DNA of 64,000 nt from Sedimentibacter acidaminivorans (GTDB taxonomy: Bacteria > Bacillota > Clostridia > Tissierellales > Sedimentibacteraceae). A program made the translations under genes and the position numbers. The stretch is taken from the NCBI RefSeq assembly GCF_017873955.1, contig NZ_JAGGKS010000007.1, forward strand, positions 124,001-188,000. The letters run 5' to 3'. This document shows positions 43,596 through 52,709 of this stretch, piece by piece (within the stretch, counting starts at the first letter, position 1; each line of letters begins with the position of its first letter). Below the pieces are notes generated by a model. That model was not told where the DNA came from. It searched no databases and saw only the letters and a list, made by a program, of their open reading frames with translations.

Positions 43596-45968
43596 ATGAG
43601 AGGTTATACTGAAAGAACTAAAATATTAAGGCAAGAAAGTGTTACTACACAACCATCAGTAAGTTTAGAAAGGGCTTTGTTAGAAACTGAGTTTTATCAG
43701 AAAAATTACGGTAATATCGAAATTCCAGTTCTTAGAGCTTTGAATTTTAAAAACTTAATGGAAAAAAGAAAGCTTTATATTGGTGAACATGAGCTTATTG
43801 TAGGTGAAAAAAGTGAAGGGCCACAGGTAGTGCCAACATTTCCAGAGCTGTGCGCTCACACGGTTGAGGACATGACTGTCATGGACAGCAGGACATATAT
43901 AAGCTTTAAGGTTAATGACAAAGATAAAGAAGTTCAAGCTGAAAAAATCATTCCATATTGGAAGGGTAAATCAACAAGAGATAAAATACTTGAATCAATG
44001 ACTCCTGAATGGAAAGATTGCTATGCTGCAGGTATGTTTACTGAGTTTATGGAACAAAGAGCACCAGGACACACCGTTGCAGATGGAAAGATTTATCAAA
44101 AAGGATTTCTTGACTTTAAAAAAGAGATAGAAGAAGAAATTGACAAATTAGATTTTTTAAATGATAAAGATGCATACGATAAAAAGGCACAGTTAGAAGG
44201 TATGGCTATTTCATGTGATGCGATAATGATATATGGTCAAAGATATGCAGCATATGCGAGAGAACTAGCTGAGAAGGAAAAAAATCCACAAAGAAAAGAA
44301 GAGCTTTTATGGATTGCGGACAATTGTGATGTTGTACCTGCAAATAAACCTGAAACATTTGCACAAGCACTACAAATGTATTGGTTTGTACACATAGGAA
44401 CAACTACAGAGTTAAATACCTGGGATGCATTTTCACCAGGAAAAATAGATCAATACTTGCATCCATTTTATAAAAATGAAGTTGCAGATGGTAGTATGAA
44501 CTATGATAAAGCAAGAGAACTTCTTGAATGTTTCTGGATTAAATTTAATAATCAGCCTGCGCCTCCAAAAGTAGGTATAACGCTAAAAGAAAGTGCAACA
44601 TATACAGATTTTGCAAATATAAATACTGGTGGGATAGATCCAATTACTGGTGAAAATGGGGTTAATGAAGTATCGTATATTATTTTAGACACAATGGATG
44701 AAATGAAACTTTTGCAACCAAGTTCCAACGTACAGGTAAGTGAAAAAAATCCTGATGATTTTGTTAAAAGGGCTGTTGAAATTTCAAGAAAAGGTTGGGG
44801 TCAACCAGCATTTTACAACACTGAGGAATTAATTCAAGAACTTCTCAATGCGGGTAAAACATTAGAAGATGCAAGGTATGGTGGTTCAAGCGGATGCGTA
44901 GAAACAGGATGTCATGGTAGGGAAGCATATGTTTTGACAGGTTATTTAAATGTACCTAAAATATTTGAAATTACAATAAATAATGGATTTGACCACTACA
45001 CTAACAAAAAAATTGGTCTAGAAACAGGTAATCCAGAAGATTTTAAATCATATGATGAGTTAAAAGAAGCATTTTTTAAGCAACTTGAGTACTTTATAAA
45101 TGTTAAGATAGAAGGAAACAATGTTATAGAAAAAATATTTGAGAAGTATATGCCTTCTACATTTATGTCAGTTATAACAAACGGCTGTAAAGAAAGTGGA
45201 AAGGATTATAATGCTGGTGGTGCAAAATATAATACTAGATATATTCAAGTAGTTGGAATAGGAACAATAACCGACTGCCTAGCAGCTATTAAATATAATG
45301 TTTTTGAACAAAATAGATTTTCAATGAAGGAAATGCTAGCTGCAATTGATGCAAACTTTGTTGGTCATGAAATGACAAGAAATCTAGTACTAAATCACAC
45401 TTCTAAGTATGGAAATGATGATGATTATGCAGATGATATTATGCTTGATGTTTTCACTAATGTTAGAGATAGAATAAAAGGTAGAAAAGCTGTTTGTGGT
45501 GGAATATACCAAATAGATATGTTACCTACAACATGTCATGTATACTTTGGATCTGTAATGACAGCATCTGCAAATGGAAGATTAGCTCATAAACCTGTAA
45601 CAGATGGTATTTCACCAGAGAAAGGTGCAGATACTAATGGACCTACAGCGGTTATTAAATCTTGTGCAAAAATGGATCACACATCAACAGGTGGAACACT
45701 TTTAAATCAAAAATTTGCACCATCGTCAATCGCTGGAGAAGAAGGACTTGTGAATGTATCTTCACTGATTAGGGCATACTTTAATATGAAGGGTCACCAC
45801 ATTCAATTTAATGTTATAGATAGAGATGTTCTTTTAGATGCACAGAAAAATCCTGATGAATATAAAGATTTAATTGTAAGGGTAGCTGGATATTCAGACC
45901 ATTTCAATAACCTTGAAAAAGCTTTACAGGATGAAATAATAGATAGAACAGAACAAGCATTTAATTAA
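43596..45968 (+). CDS. hypD: trans-4-hydroxy-L-proline dehydratase
   Basis: Glycyl-radical enzyme removing water from trans-4-hydroxyproline to give 1-pyrroline-5-carboxylate, a step in Stickland-type fermentation. The 790 residues match the Clostridioides difficile enzyme closely as I remember it. The thiyl residue is Cys434 with Glu436 in SGCVETGC, and the radical glycine is Gly765 in RVAGYSDHF; these are the same residue numbers as in that enzyme. AGGAGG precedes the ATG. The oxygen-sensitive radical implies an anaerobe. A P5C-reductase-like gene able to finish the path lies at 52710 under separate control. Confidence 0.95.
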   Translation: MRGYTERTKILRQESVTTQPSVSLERALLETEFYQKNYGNIEIPVLRALNFKNLMEKRKLYIGEHELIVGEKSEGPQVVPTFPELCAHTVEDMTVMDSRTYISFKVNDKDKEVQAEKIIPYWKGKSTRDKILESMTPEWKDCYAAGMFTEFMEQRAPGHTVADGKIYQKGFLDFKKEIEEEIDKLDFLNDKDAYDKKAQLEGMAISCDAIMIYGQRYAAYARELAEKEKNPQRKEELLWIADNCDVVPANKPETFAQALQMYWFVHIGTTTELNTWDAFSPGKIDQYLHPFYKNEVADGSMNYDKARELLECFWIKFNNQPAPPKVGITLKESATYTDFANINTGGIDPITGENGVNEVSYIILDTMDEMKLLQPSSNVQVSEKNPDDFVKRAVEISRKGWGQPAFYNTEELIQELLNAGKTLEDARYGGSSGCVETGCHGREAYVLTGYLNVPKIFEITINNGFDHYTNKKIGLETGNPEDFKSYDELKEAFFKQLEYFINVKIEGNNVIEKIFEKYMPSTFMSVITNGCKESGKDYNAGGAKYNTRYIQVVGIGTITDCLAAIKYNVFEQNRFSMKEMLAAIDANFVGHEMTRNLVLNHTSKYGNDDDYADDIMLDVFTNVRDRIKGRKAVCGGIYQIDMLPTTCHVYFGSVMTASANGRLAHKPVTDGISPEKGADTNGPTAVIKSCAKMDHTSTGGTLLNQKFAPSSIAGEEGLVNVSSLIRAYFNMKGHHIQFNVIDRDVLLDAQKNPDEYKDLIVRVAGYSDHFNNLEKALQDEIIDRTEQAFN

Positions 45969-45999
45969 TTTAATTAAGTTTATAAATTTTATACACTGA

Positions 46000-46040
46000 T
46001 ACACCCCAGATAATCCCTCTCATTATTCTGGGGTATTTTT
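46000..46040 (+). terminator. terminator after hypD
   Basis: TACACCCCAGATAAT and ATTATTCTGGGGTA form a long stem, followed by T7. Confidence 0.92.
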
Positions 46041-46178
46041 TTAAAATTAGCTGTAAAGCATATTTGTTCTAATATAATAATTATAATAAAATTTTAAATA
46101 AATACTATACTATATGATAAGCATTACTTAAAATTTATACGTATATTCAAGAGCAAGAAAATTAAGTTGGGAGGAAGA

Positions 46179-46736
46179 ATGAGAAAAATAGAATTGTTTG
46201 CAAAATGGTTATTAAGAATTTCAATAGTTGTTTCTCTTGTTTATACTATATTCATAAAACATTGGGTAGGAACCGCAGGTGGGTCAATAGTTTTGGTATT
46301 AACTTTTATTATTGATTATATAAATCACAAATTTTATAAAATTGAATATACTATAACTTCCACAGTTTATTTGTATTGTATTTTTAGTTTAGTAATGGGT
46401 AACATGTGGGATTTTTATGATAAAATTGAATGGTGGGATATGCTGATGCATATTTTGTCAGGTATAATCCTAGGCAATATAGGAAACGTCATATTAAATA
46501 AGAATGCAGGGAAACTTAAAATTACAAAATTATTAATGTTTTTATTTATTGTTGGAATTGCATGTATTGGAGGTGTAGTATGGGAAATATATGAATTTGC
46601 AATTGATTCATTATTTAACTTAGATACACAATTAGCAAAAGGATATGGAATTACTGATACAATGTGGGATTTAGTAATGGATTTTTTAGGTGGAGTAGGA
46701 ATAGGCATATATTATTTAGTGACTAATAAAAAATAA
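46179..46736 (+). CDS. integral membrane protein, DUF2238/YjdF-like
   Basis: A 185-residue protein with five to six membrane helices. The segments WDMLMHILSGIILG and GGVVWEIYEFAIDSLF, followed by DTMWDLVMDFLGG, are typical of the YjdF/DUF2238 family, whose conserved His, Glu and Asp residues lie in the membrane. Function unknown. ATG 46179 follows GGGAGGAAG; the TTG at 46167 is too close to that site. Confidence 0.75.
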   Translation: MRKIELFAKWLLRISIVVSLVYTIFIKHWVGTAGGSIVLVLTFIIDYINHKFYKIEYTITSTVYLYCIFSLVMGNMWDFYDKIEWWDMLMHILSGIILGNIGNVILNKNAGKLKITKLLMFLFIVGIACIGGVVWEIYEFAIDSLFNLDTQLAKGYGITDTMWDLVMDFLGGVGIGIYYLVTNKK

Positions 46737-46821
46737 AATAGTTTTAAAAAAGTAGTTGCTTTTTTGAAATTTATATAATATAATAAAAGAAATTAAACCC
46801 AACTAAAACAGTAGGAAATAC

Positions 46822-47070
46822 CATGATGAAGGAAAGTAATATATATAGAATTTTTAGAGAGAGTATCTCAAGGCTGAAAGGATACTTATTGGAAATATAT
46901 ATGAAGTGCCCTTTTGAGTACAGCACCGAAATATTTAAGTAGGCTGCTGCGGAGCTTATCCGTTACAATAAGAGAGCATGATAGTGCTTTTAAGTGGACA
47001 GTTATTGTCAATAAGAGTGGAACCGCGGATTATTATCCGTCTCTAATAGTTTTTTAGAGACGGATTTTTT
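46822..47070 (+). promoter_or_regulatory. T-box leader, cysteine (TGC specifier)
   Basis: The T-box core AGAGTGGAACCGCGG (47014-47028) is followed by terminator CCGTCTCT...AGAGACGG and T6 (47037-47070). In Stem I the specifier is read as TGC at 46907-46909 within TGAAG-TGC-CCTTTTGAG, lined up with the valine T-box at 63418 (TGAAG-GTA-GCTTTTGAG). Uncharged tRNA-Cys would favour readthrough into cysK-cysE. The preceding 80 bases show nothing clear. Confidence 0.9.
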
Positions 47071-47132
47071 GTATTAAAAAATGTTATTTTCTTGTTTAGT
47101 GGTTAATAAAAAAATAAAGGATGGTAAAATTT

Positions 47133-48026
47133 ATGAGAAATTATAGTACATTAAAACTAATAGGAAATACACCCATAGTGAAACTACCAAACGAGAACAT
47201 TTATATAAAGATGGAGAAGTTTAATCCTGGTGGAAGTATTAAGGATAGAGCATCTCTTGGGATGATACTTGATGCAGAAAATAAAGGTTATTTAAAAAAA
47301 GACAGTATAATAATTGAACCTACAAGTGGTAATACAGGAATTGGATTGGCTCTAATAGGTAGGTTAAAGGGATACAAGGTAATTATAACAATGCCTGAAA
47401 CAATGAGTGTTGAAAGGCGTAAGTTAATAGCTACCTATGGTGCAACTTTAATATTAACAGAAGGAAAATTAGGAATGACAGGAGCTATAAAGAGGGCAGG
47501 AGAAATGGTTAAAGAGGATAAAAAATATTTCATGCCTGACCAGTTTAATAATCCAGCCAATCCAGAATTCCATTATATGACAACGGCAGAAGAAATAATA
47601 ATGCAGCTTAATGACTTAGATATATTTACAGCAGCTGTAGGTACAGGAGGAACTCTTGTGGGAGTGTCAAGGAAACTGAAAGAGTTTAATAAAAAAATTA
47701 TCGTAGCTGGAGTAGAACCTCATAAATCACCAGTTTTATCAGGTGGAACAGCTTCTCCACATAGAATACAAGGGATAGGTGCTGGATTTATACCTGGAAT
47801 ATATAAGGGTGACAATGTTGATGAAATTATTACTGTAACAGATGAAGAAGCAGAGGACACTGCAATAGAAGTTTCAGCTAAAACAGGTATATTAGTAGGT
47901 ATATCTACAGGTGCTAATGTAGCTTCAGCTAGAAAACTTGCACAGAAATATGGATCTAACAAAAAAATATTGACAATATCACCAGATGGTGGGGAAAAGT
48001 ATATGTCTGTATTAAATTACAACTAA
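47133..48026 (+). CDS. cysK: cysteine synthase
   Basis: O-acetylserine sulfhydrylase, a PLP enzyme making cysteine from O-acetylserine and sulfide. The 297 residues show LIGNTPIVKL, the PLP lysine in GGSIKDRAS (Lys37), EPTSGNTGIGLA and TGGTLVGVSRKLK. ATG 47133 is chosen with AAAGGATGG upstream; the ATG at 47121 overlaps that site. It is controlled by the cysteine T-box and shares the transcript with cysE. Confidence 0.94.
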   Translation: MRNYSTLKLIGNTPIVKLPNENIYIKMEKFNPGGSIKDRASLGMILDAENKGYLKKDSIIIEPTSGNTGIGLALIGRLKGYKVIITMPETMSVERRKLIATYGATLILTEGKLGMTGAIKRAGEMVKEDKKYFMPDQFNNPANPEFHYMTTAEEIIMQLNDLDIFTAAVGTGGTLVGVSRKLKEFNKKIIVAGVEPHKSPVLSGGTASPHRIQGIGAGFIPGIYKGDNVDEIITVTDEEAEDTAIEVSAKTGILVGISTGANVASARKLAQKYGSNKKILTISPDGGEKYMSVLNYN

Positions 48027-48130
48027 CTAAAATAATCGTTGTAAGGTCAGTGTTTTGTTTTTTTAGTTCATTAAATATAGAGTTTGAATTTTATTTAAAT
48101 AACTTAAATTATGCAAATTGGAGGTAAATA

Positions 48131-48688
48131 ATGATAAAATTTATAAAATCAATAATAAGTGATATAGATTCCGTTTTTGACAGAGATCCAGCAGCAAGAA
48201 ATAGATTAGAAATTTTCCTTTTATACCCTCATATGAAGGCAATAATAGCATATAGAATAGCAAATAAATTGTATAAAAAGAAGCATTTCTTTTTAGCTAG
48301 GGCGATATCTAATATAGCTAGGCATAAGTCAGGTATAGAAATTCATCCAGGAGCAACAATTGGTAAAGGGTTATTTATAGACCATGGTATGGGAGTTGTT
48401 ATAGGAGAAACTGCTGTAATAGGAGATAATGTTACAATGTTTCATGGTGTTACATTAGGAGGAACTGGAAATGAAAAAGGGAAAAGGCACCCTACAGTAG
48501 GAGATAATGTAACAATTGGTGCTTCAGCAAAAATATTAGGTAATATTTATATTGCCTCAGGAACAAAGATTGGAGCAAATTCAGTAGTCTTGCATGATAC
48601 TAATCCAAATTCAACAGTGGTTGGTATTCCAGCTGTAGAAGTTAAAAGAAAAAGTAAAATAATAAATTTTGGGGAATATGTAATATAA
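48131..48688 (+). CDS. cysE: serine O-acetyltransferase
   Basis: Acetylates serine to O-acetylserine, feeding CysK. The 185 residues have the N-terminal [14 protein letters not shown] region and a left-handed beta-helix of hexapeptide repeats with the catalytic [12 protein letters not shown] and HGVTLGGTG. It is the short Firmicutes type. GGAGG precedes the ATG, and a 104-base gap without terminator separates it from cysK. Confidence 0.94.
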   Translation: MIKFIKSIISDIDSVFDRDPAARNRLEIFLLYPHMKAIIAYRIANKLYKKKHFFLARAISNIARHKSGIEIHPGATIGKGLFIDHGMGVVIGETAVIGDNVTMFHGVTLGGTGNEKGKRHPTVGDNVTIGASAKILGNIYIASGTKIGANSVVLHDTNPNSTVVGIPAVEVKRKSKIINFGEYVI

Positions 48689-48694
48689 AGTAAT

Positions 48695-48738
48695 AAAGAG
48701 GACATAAATCGTACGAGGTTAGTCCTCTTTATTTTTTT
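48695..48738 (+). terminator. terminator after cysE
   Basis: AAAGAGGAC and GTCCTCTTT form a nine-base stem with an 18-base loop, followed by T7. Confidence 0.9.
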
Positions 48739-48749
48739 GCTTATTAAAC

Positions 48750-49808
48750 TTATTCAACAGGTTTTACATTTTCAAAGTCTATAGTAAAAGGCTCTCCTTC
48801 GTTTTTTTGAATGTGACCAGATTCATAAGGTTTACTATCTACAGTTATATATATTTTTTCTATTCCATAGTACATGCCAAGTGTATTTGTTATACTTTGC
48901 AAAATCATAGATTCATAGTATGCCCCAGCATTCATTTCACTAATTAGTTCTTTAGAGAAATCTATATGAACAATACCATCATCACCTAGATATAGTTTGT
49001 TAATTTTTACATTAGATGTTAAAACCTCATTTTGAGTTGAAATGTTTTTAATAGCATTTTCTATAATATCTTTTACATCATCATTTGTTTTAAATGATAT
49101 ATCAATCTTAGCTGAGTTAAGAACACTTTCTTCCATATTAGGATAGTAGAGATTTATATTTTGAATTAAAGGTACATCATTTTCTATTTTACTTAATGTA
49201 GATGAAACTTCATAACCATTGCCAGCATTTACTGTTTTAATTAATCCAATATCTTTTGCGTAATAATCAATTATTGTATAATCTTTCCCTTCTGTTGTAA
49301 CTTCCAAAGCTTTAAATGTTCCCAAGGGAATCGTAGTGTCTACATCAATATTAGTGATAGATATTTTTGTATTTTCATCATTGTTCCAACTTGTTCCAAC
49401 CTTTATAGGTTCTTTTAATAATATTTCTCCATTATTGTTTTTAACATTAGTGAAATCTTCTCTGAAATATGTTTCAGCCCTGTCTAGCAGTACTTTCAGT
49501 TGACCACTTTTATTTTCTAAAACCCTAACTATTTCCGTTCCACCATTATTTGATCTTGTTTGGATTCGGTCACCTTTTATATAATCAGTGAATACTGTAT
49601 ATGTAGCATATTCATTTCCTTCACCAGTATATTCATATTTTGTATTTTCTATAAATGGAAAATAATCTTCAATTGAAAGCTCAGTCGACTCTATAATTTC
49701 ATCGTCTGGACCTTCATCTGGTGGTAAATTAGGTTCGTTATTTTTAGAATTGTCACAGGATGTTAGAAACATAATCATAATCATAAATATAATAGTTAAT
49801 TTTTTCAT
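48750..49808 (-). CDS. GerMN-domain lipoprotein
   Basis: A 352-residue secreted lipoprotein: MKKLTIIFMIMIMFLTSC gives a signal peptide with lipidated Cys18, followed by an acidic, Pro-rich linker. The middle part (about 45-220) is a beta-rich region of unknown type. The end (about 225-345), with INLYYPNMEE and VHIDFSKELI, is a GerMN domain, named after the sporulation/germination protein GerM. It probably acts at the outer face of the membrane. It is transcribed alone on the minus strand. Confidence 0.82.
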   Translation of the reverse strand: MKKLTIIFMIMIMFLTSCDNSKNNEPNLPPDEGPDDEIIESTELSIEDYFPFIENTKYEYTGEGNEYATYTVFTDYIKGDRIQTRSNNGGTEIVRVLENKSGQLKVLLDRAETYFREDFTNVKNNNGEILLKEPIKVGTSWNNDENTKISITNIDVDTTIPLGTFKALEVTTEGKDYTIIDYYAKDIGLIKTVNAGNGYEVSSTLSKIENDVPLIQNINLYYPNMEESVLNSAKIDISFKTNDDVKDIIENAIKNISTQNEVLTSNVKINKLYLGDDGIVHIDFSKELISEMNAGAYYESMILQSITNTLGMYYGIEKIYITVDSKPYESGHIQKNEGEPFTIDFENVKPVE

Positions 49809-49908
49809 TTTAAGCTCCTTTTTATACTTTATCTATAATATTATACCCAATTTTGATAAAGATAATATTAATAGAAACAGTTGAAAAAAAATGCAAATAT
49901 ATTTTTTA

Positions 49909-49937
49909 TTGACAATAATTAACAAACTTGCTACAAT
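49909..49937 (+). promoter_or_regulatory. promoter of the ABC exporter operon
   Basis: TTGACA (49909-49914), 17 bases, TACAAT (49932-49937), 86 bases before the ATPase start. No operator or regulator gene is obvious. Confidence 0.75.
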
Positions 49938-50022
49938 AGAGCAACTTTATTTTATCTATATTCTGGCTAGTATTAAGGATTATTAATAAGTGGTTTAGTA
50001 ATGAAATTAATGGAGGAATAAT

Positions 50023-50868
50023 ATGATACAGGTTGATAATTTATCATTTAGTTATTCGAAAAGTAAATTTCTTGAGAATATAAATTTTGAAGTTTCTAAA
50101 GGAGAAATTTTTGGGTTCTTAGGGCCATCAGGAGCAGGCAAGAGTACTTTGCAAAAAATTCTAACGGGGTTAATAAAGACATATAAAGGAAATTCAATTG
50201 TTAATGGTATAGAAAGTAAAAATTATAGTAATAATTTTTATGAGAATATTGGAGTTGATTTTGAATTTCCAAGTTTATATGAGAAATTAACTGGTAAGCA
50301 GAATCTTCAATTTTTTGGCTCTTTATATTCTAAAAACTTACGTGATATTGAAGAATTGTTAGAAATGGTGGGGCTCCAAAATGATGGAAATAAAAGAGTA
50401 TCTGATTATTCTAAAGGTATGAAATCAAGACTAAATTTTATTAAAGCATTGCAACATAATCCAGATATTTTATTTTTAGATGAACCTACAAGTGGATTAG
50501 ATCCAAACAATAGTAAAGATATGAAAAATATTATTCTTGAAGAAAAAGCAAAAGGAAAGACTATTATTTTAACAACTCACAATATGGTAGATGCAACAGA
50601 ATTATGCGATAGAGTGGCATTTATAGTTGATGGTAAGCTTAAAGCGTTAGATACACCACATAAGTTAATTATGTCAAAGGGAGCATCTAAAATTAAATAT
50701 ACCTATATTGAAGGAGTTGAACAAACGAGAGAATGCATTTTAAGCAAGACAAACGAAGACAAAAAATTACAAGAACTTTTAAGTAAAAATAAAATCATAT
50801 CAATTCACAGCAGTGAACCAACATTAAATGATATTTTTATGGATATTACGGGGAGAGTGCTTGAATGA
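50023..50868 (+). CDS. ABC exporter ATPase
   Basis: ATP-binding subunit (281 residues) of an ABC-2-type exporter. Walker A is GPSGAGKST, Walker B ILFLDEPTSGLD and the H-loop TTHNM. The signature is YSKGMKSRL rather than LSGGQ, as in many drug and lantibiotic exporters. It overlaps the next gene by four bases. Substrate unknown; the three-gene layout resembles drug-export (Rv2688c-type) and self-immunity exporters. Confidence 0.88.
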   Translation: MIQVDNLSFSYSKSKFLENINFEVSKGEIFGFLGPSGAGKSTLQKILTGLIKTYKGNSIVNGIESKNYSNNFYENIGVDFEFPSLYEKLTGKQNLQFFGSLYSKNLRDIEELLEMVGLQNDGNKRVSDYSKGMKSRLNFIKALQHNPDILFLDEPTSGLDPNNSKDMKNIILEEKAKGKTIILTTHNMVDATELCDRVAFIVDGKLKALDTPHKLIMSKGASKIKYTYIEGVEQTRECILSKTNEDKKLQELLSKNKIISIHSSEPTLNDIFMDITGRVLE

Positions 50869-51548
50869 GAATTAATAATTTAATCCTTGGAGATATTAAA
50901 TTTCAAATTAAATATGGATTTTATTTTGTATATATGATTTTAACAGTTTTTTATGTTTCATTAGTTTTTGTTTTACCCCAATCTTGGAGGGAAAAAGCAG
51001 TGGCTATTATGATATTTTCTGATCCAGCAGCTATGGGGCTGTTTTTTATGGGAGCAATTGTACTGCTGGAGAAGAGTGAAAGGGTATTGAATTCTATTGC
51101 GGTTTCACCTGTGAAAGTTCAGGAATATATTTTTTCAAAAGTTATTTCATTAGCTTTAATTTCATCAATCGTAGGTGTAATAATTGCCTTATCTGCAAAT
51201 GAGACTAATTTACTAACCTTAGTTTTTGGGACGATTTTAGGATCTATATTTTTCACCCTTTTGGGATTGGTTGTAGCTTCAAATATATCTAGCTTAAATC
51301 AGTTTTTTGTAGCAACTATTCCAATAGAAATAATTTGCTTTCTTCCCCCTTTGTGGTATCTGTTTGGATATGACAAAACATTTATGCTAATACATCCTGG
51401 ATGTATAATAATTAGATTTATTAGTGGAAACAGTCAGTATATGTTAATACTAGTAATTATTTTATCTGCATGGATTGTTTTACTATACTTGATTACGCAA
51501 AAATACATAAAAAAAATGTTTCAAAGTGTGGGAGGTATTAAATTATGA
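50865..51548 (+). CDS. ABC exporter permease 1
   Basis: A 227-residue protein with six membrane helices of the ABC-2 type (VLEKSERVLNSIAVSPVKVQEYIFSK-like loop after helix 2). It overlaps the ATPase and the second permease by ATGA on both sides. Probably one half of a heterodimeric channel. Confidence 0.8.
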   Translation: MRINNLILGDIKFQIKYGFYFVYMILTVFYVSLVFVLPQSWREKAVAIMIFSDPAAMGLFFMGAIVLLEKSERVLNSIAVSPVKVQEYIFSKVISLALISSIVGVIIALSANETNLLTLVFGTILGSIFFTLLGLVVASNISSLNQFFVATIPIEIICFLPPLWYLFGYDKTFMLIHPGCIIIRFISGNSQYMLILVIILSAWIVLLYLITQKYIKKMFQSVGGIKL

Positions 51549-52273
51549 TGACTCTTATAACTGTTAAGAAGTTATTTATTTCATTTAGGCATCTTATACA
51601 TCAAATTTCTAAGGATGCTATGTTATTTTTTGTATGCATTTCACCTTTATTATGTGGATTGTTAATTCGATTTGGTATACCATTTGTAGAAAATTTATTG
51701 ACTGAACACTTTGATAAAGTAATACTGTTACCCTATTATTTGATATTTGATTTATTCCTAGCTGTCATTACAGCTGCAATGTTTAGTTTTGCATCAGCTA
51801 TGGTTATACTTGGTGAAATTGATGATGGAATTACAAGTTATTTAGCAATTACGCCTATTGGAAAAAGTGGATATTTAGTTTCCAGATTAGTGTTTCCTTT
51901 GATTTCATCATTGTTTATGTCAATAGTCGTTTTAATTGTATTTTCCTTAACCAGACCTTCCGTTAGCATGATAGTAATAATTTCTATAATGGCGTCTATA
52001 TTTGGTTTTATTATGTCGATGATTGTAGTTTCTATGTCAACTAATAAAGTTGAAGGGCTGGCAGTTATGAAGTTATCAAATATTTTAACCATTGGTATTA
52101 TTGCACCATTCTTAGTTTCGGAAAAATTTCAAATAATTTTTTTCTTATTTCCCTCTTTCTGGATTTCTAAATTTATTATAGAAAATAAATTTTTTGATTT
52201 TGTTGTATTTATTGTCGTTTCAACGGTATGGGTTTTATTGTTGTTAAAGAAATTTATTCGCAAAATTAAATAA
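51545..52273 (+). CDS. ABC exporter permease 2
   Basis: A 242-residue protein with six membrane helices, the second half of the exporter. The cytoplasmic loop GEIDDGITSYLAITPIGKSG is the ABC-2 coupling region and mirrors the one in permease 1. It overlaps the preceding gene by four bases. No terminator is visible before the proline T-box promoter 35 bases later. Confidence 0.8.
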   Translation: MMTLITVKKLFISFRHLIHQISKDAMLFFVCISPLLCGLLIRFGIPFVENLLTEHFDKVILLPYYLIFDLFLAVITAAMFSFASAMVILGEIDDGITSYLAITPIGKSGYLVSRLVFPLISSLFMSIVVLIVFSLTRPSVSMIVIISIMASIFGFIMSMIVVSMSTNKVEGLAVMKLSNILTIGIIAPFLVSEKFQIIFFLFPSFWISKFIIENKFFDFVVFIVVSTVWVLLLLKKFIRKIK

Positions 52274-52307
52274 TTATAAAATTTGCTAAAATTAGCATTA
52301 TTTATAG

Positions 52308-52336
52308 TTGACAAATACTTTTTGATGGTATATTAT
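52308..52336 (+). promoter_or_regulatory. promoter of the proline T-box transcript
   Basis: TTGACA (52308-52313), 17 bases, TATTAT (52331-52336). Confidence 0.75.
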
Positions 52337-52359
52337 TACGTTTAATATATATTTGTTAA

Positions 52360-52570
52360 GAAGAGGATTAGTAAATTTATACGGTCTCAAGAGAGAAGGC
52401 AATTGGTGAGAAGCTTTCGGCCCAATGTAGATTGAACCCACCTTGGAGCATTTAGGGGTTGCAACCTAAACGGCAAAAACCGTTATTTTAATGAGATACT
52501 GTATTTTTTTAGTACAGTAATTAGAGTGGTACCGCGGATATCCGCCTCTTTATAGAGGTGGTTTTTTGTT
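52360..52570 (+). promoter_or_regulatory. T-box leader, proline specifier
   Basis: The T-box core AGAGTGGTACCGCGG is at 52523-52537, with terminator CCGCCTCT...AGAGGTGG plus T6 at 52542-52568. By alignment with the Cys and Val T-boxes in this window, the specifier is CCC at 52437-52439 (TTGAA-CCC-ACCTTGGAGC). Shifting by one base gives CCA, also proline. The gene downstream is a proC-like reductase, which agrees. Confidence 0.88.
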
Positions 52571-52685
52571 TGCCCTAACCTCGCCTTTTCAACCGTAAGG
52601 TAGAGAAAAACGGAGGTATTTCAACCGCAATTAGTTCCGAATTTATGTGAGCGATAGCGAAAATAAATTGGTGAACGAAACTGCG
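52571..52685 (+). repeat. hairpin array A (two units) in the proC leader
   Basis: It begins TGCCCTAACC straight after the T-box terminator. Unit 1 has an imperfect stem around CCGTAAGG, then TTTCAACCGCAATTAGTTCC. Unit 2 has AATTTAT (52640-52646) pairing with ATAAATT (52663-52669) around GAGCGATAGCGAA, then GTGAACGAAACTGCG. The same loops and linkers, but different stems, occur in the array at 63555-63821. It is not coding. Confidence 0.85.
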
Positions 52686-52709
52686 AATTTAGATTAAAGA
52701 GGAGAAAAA

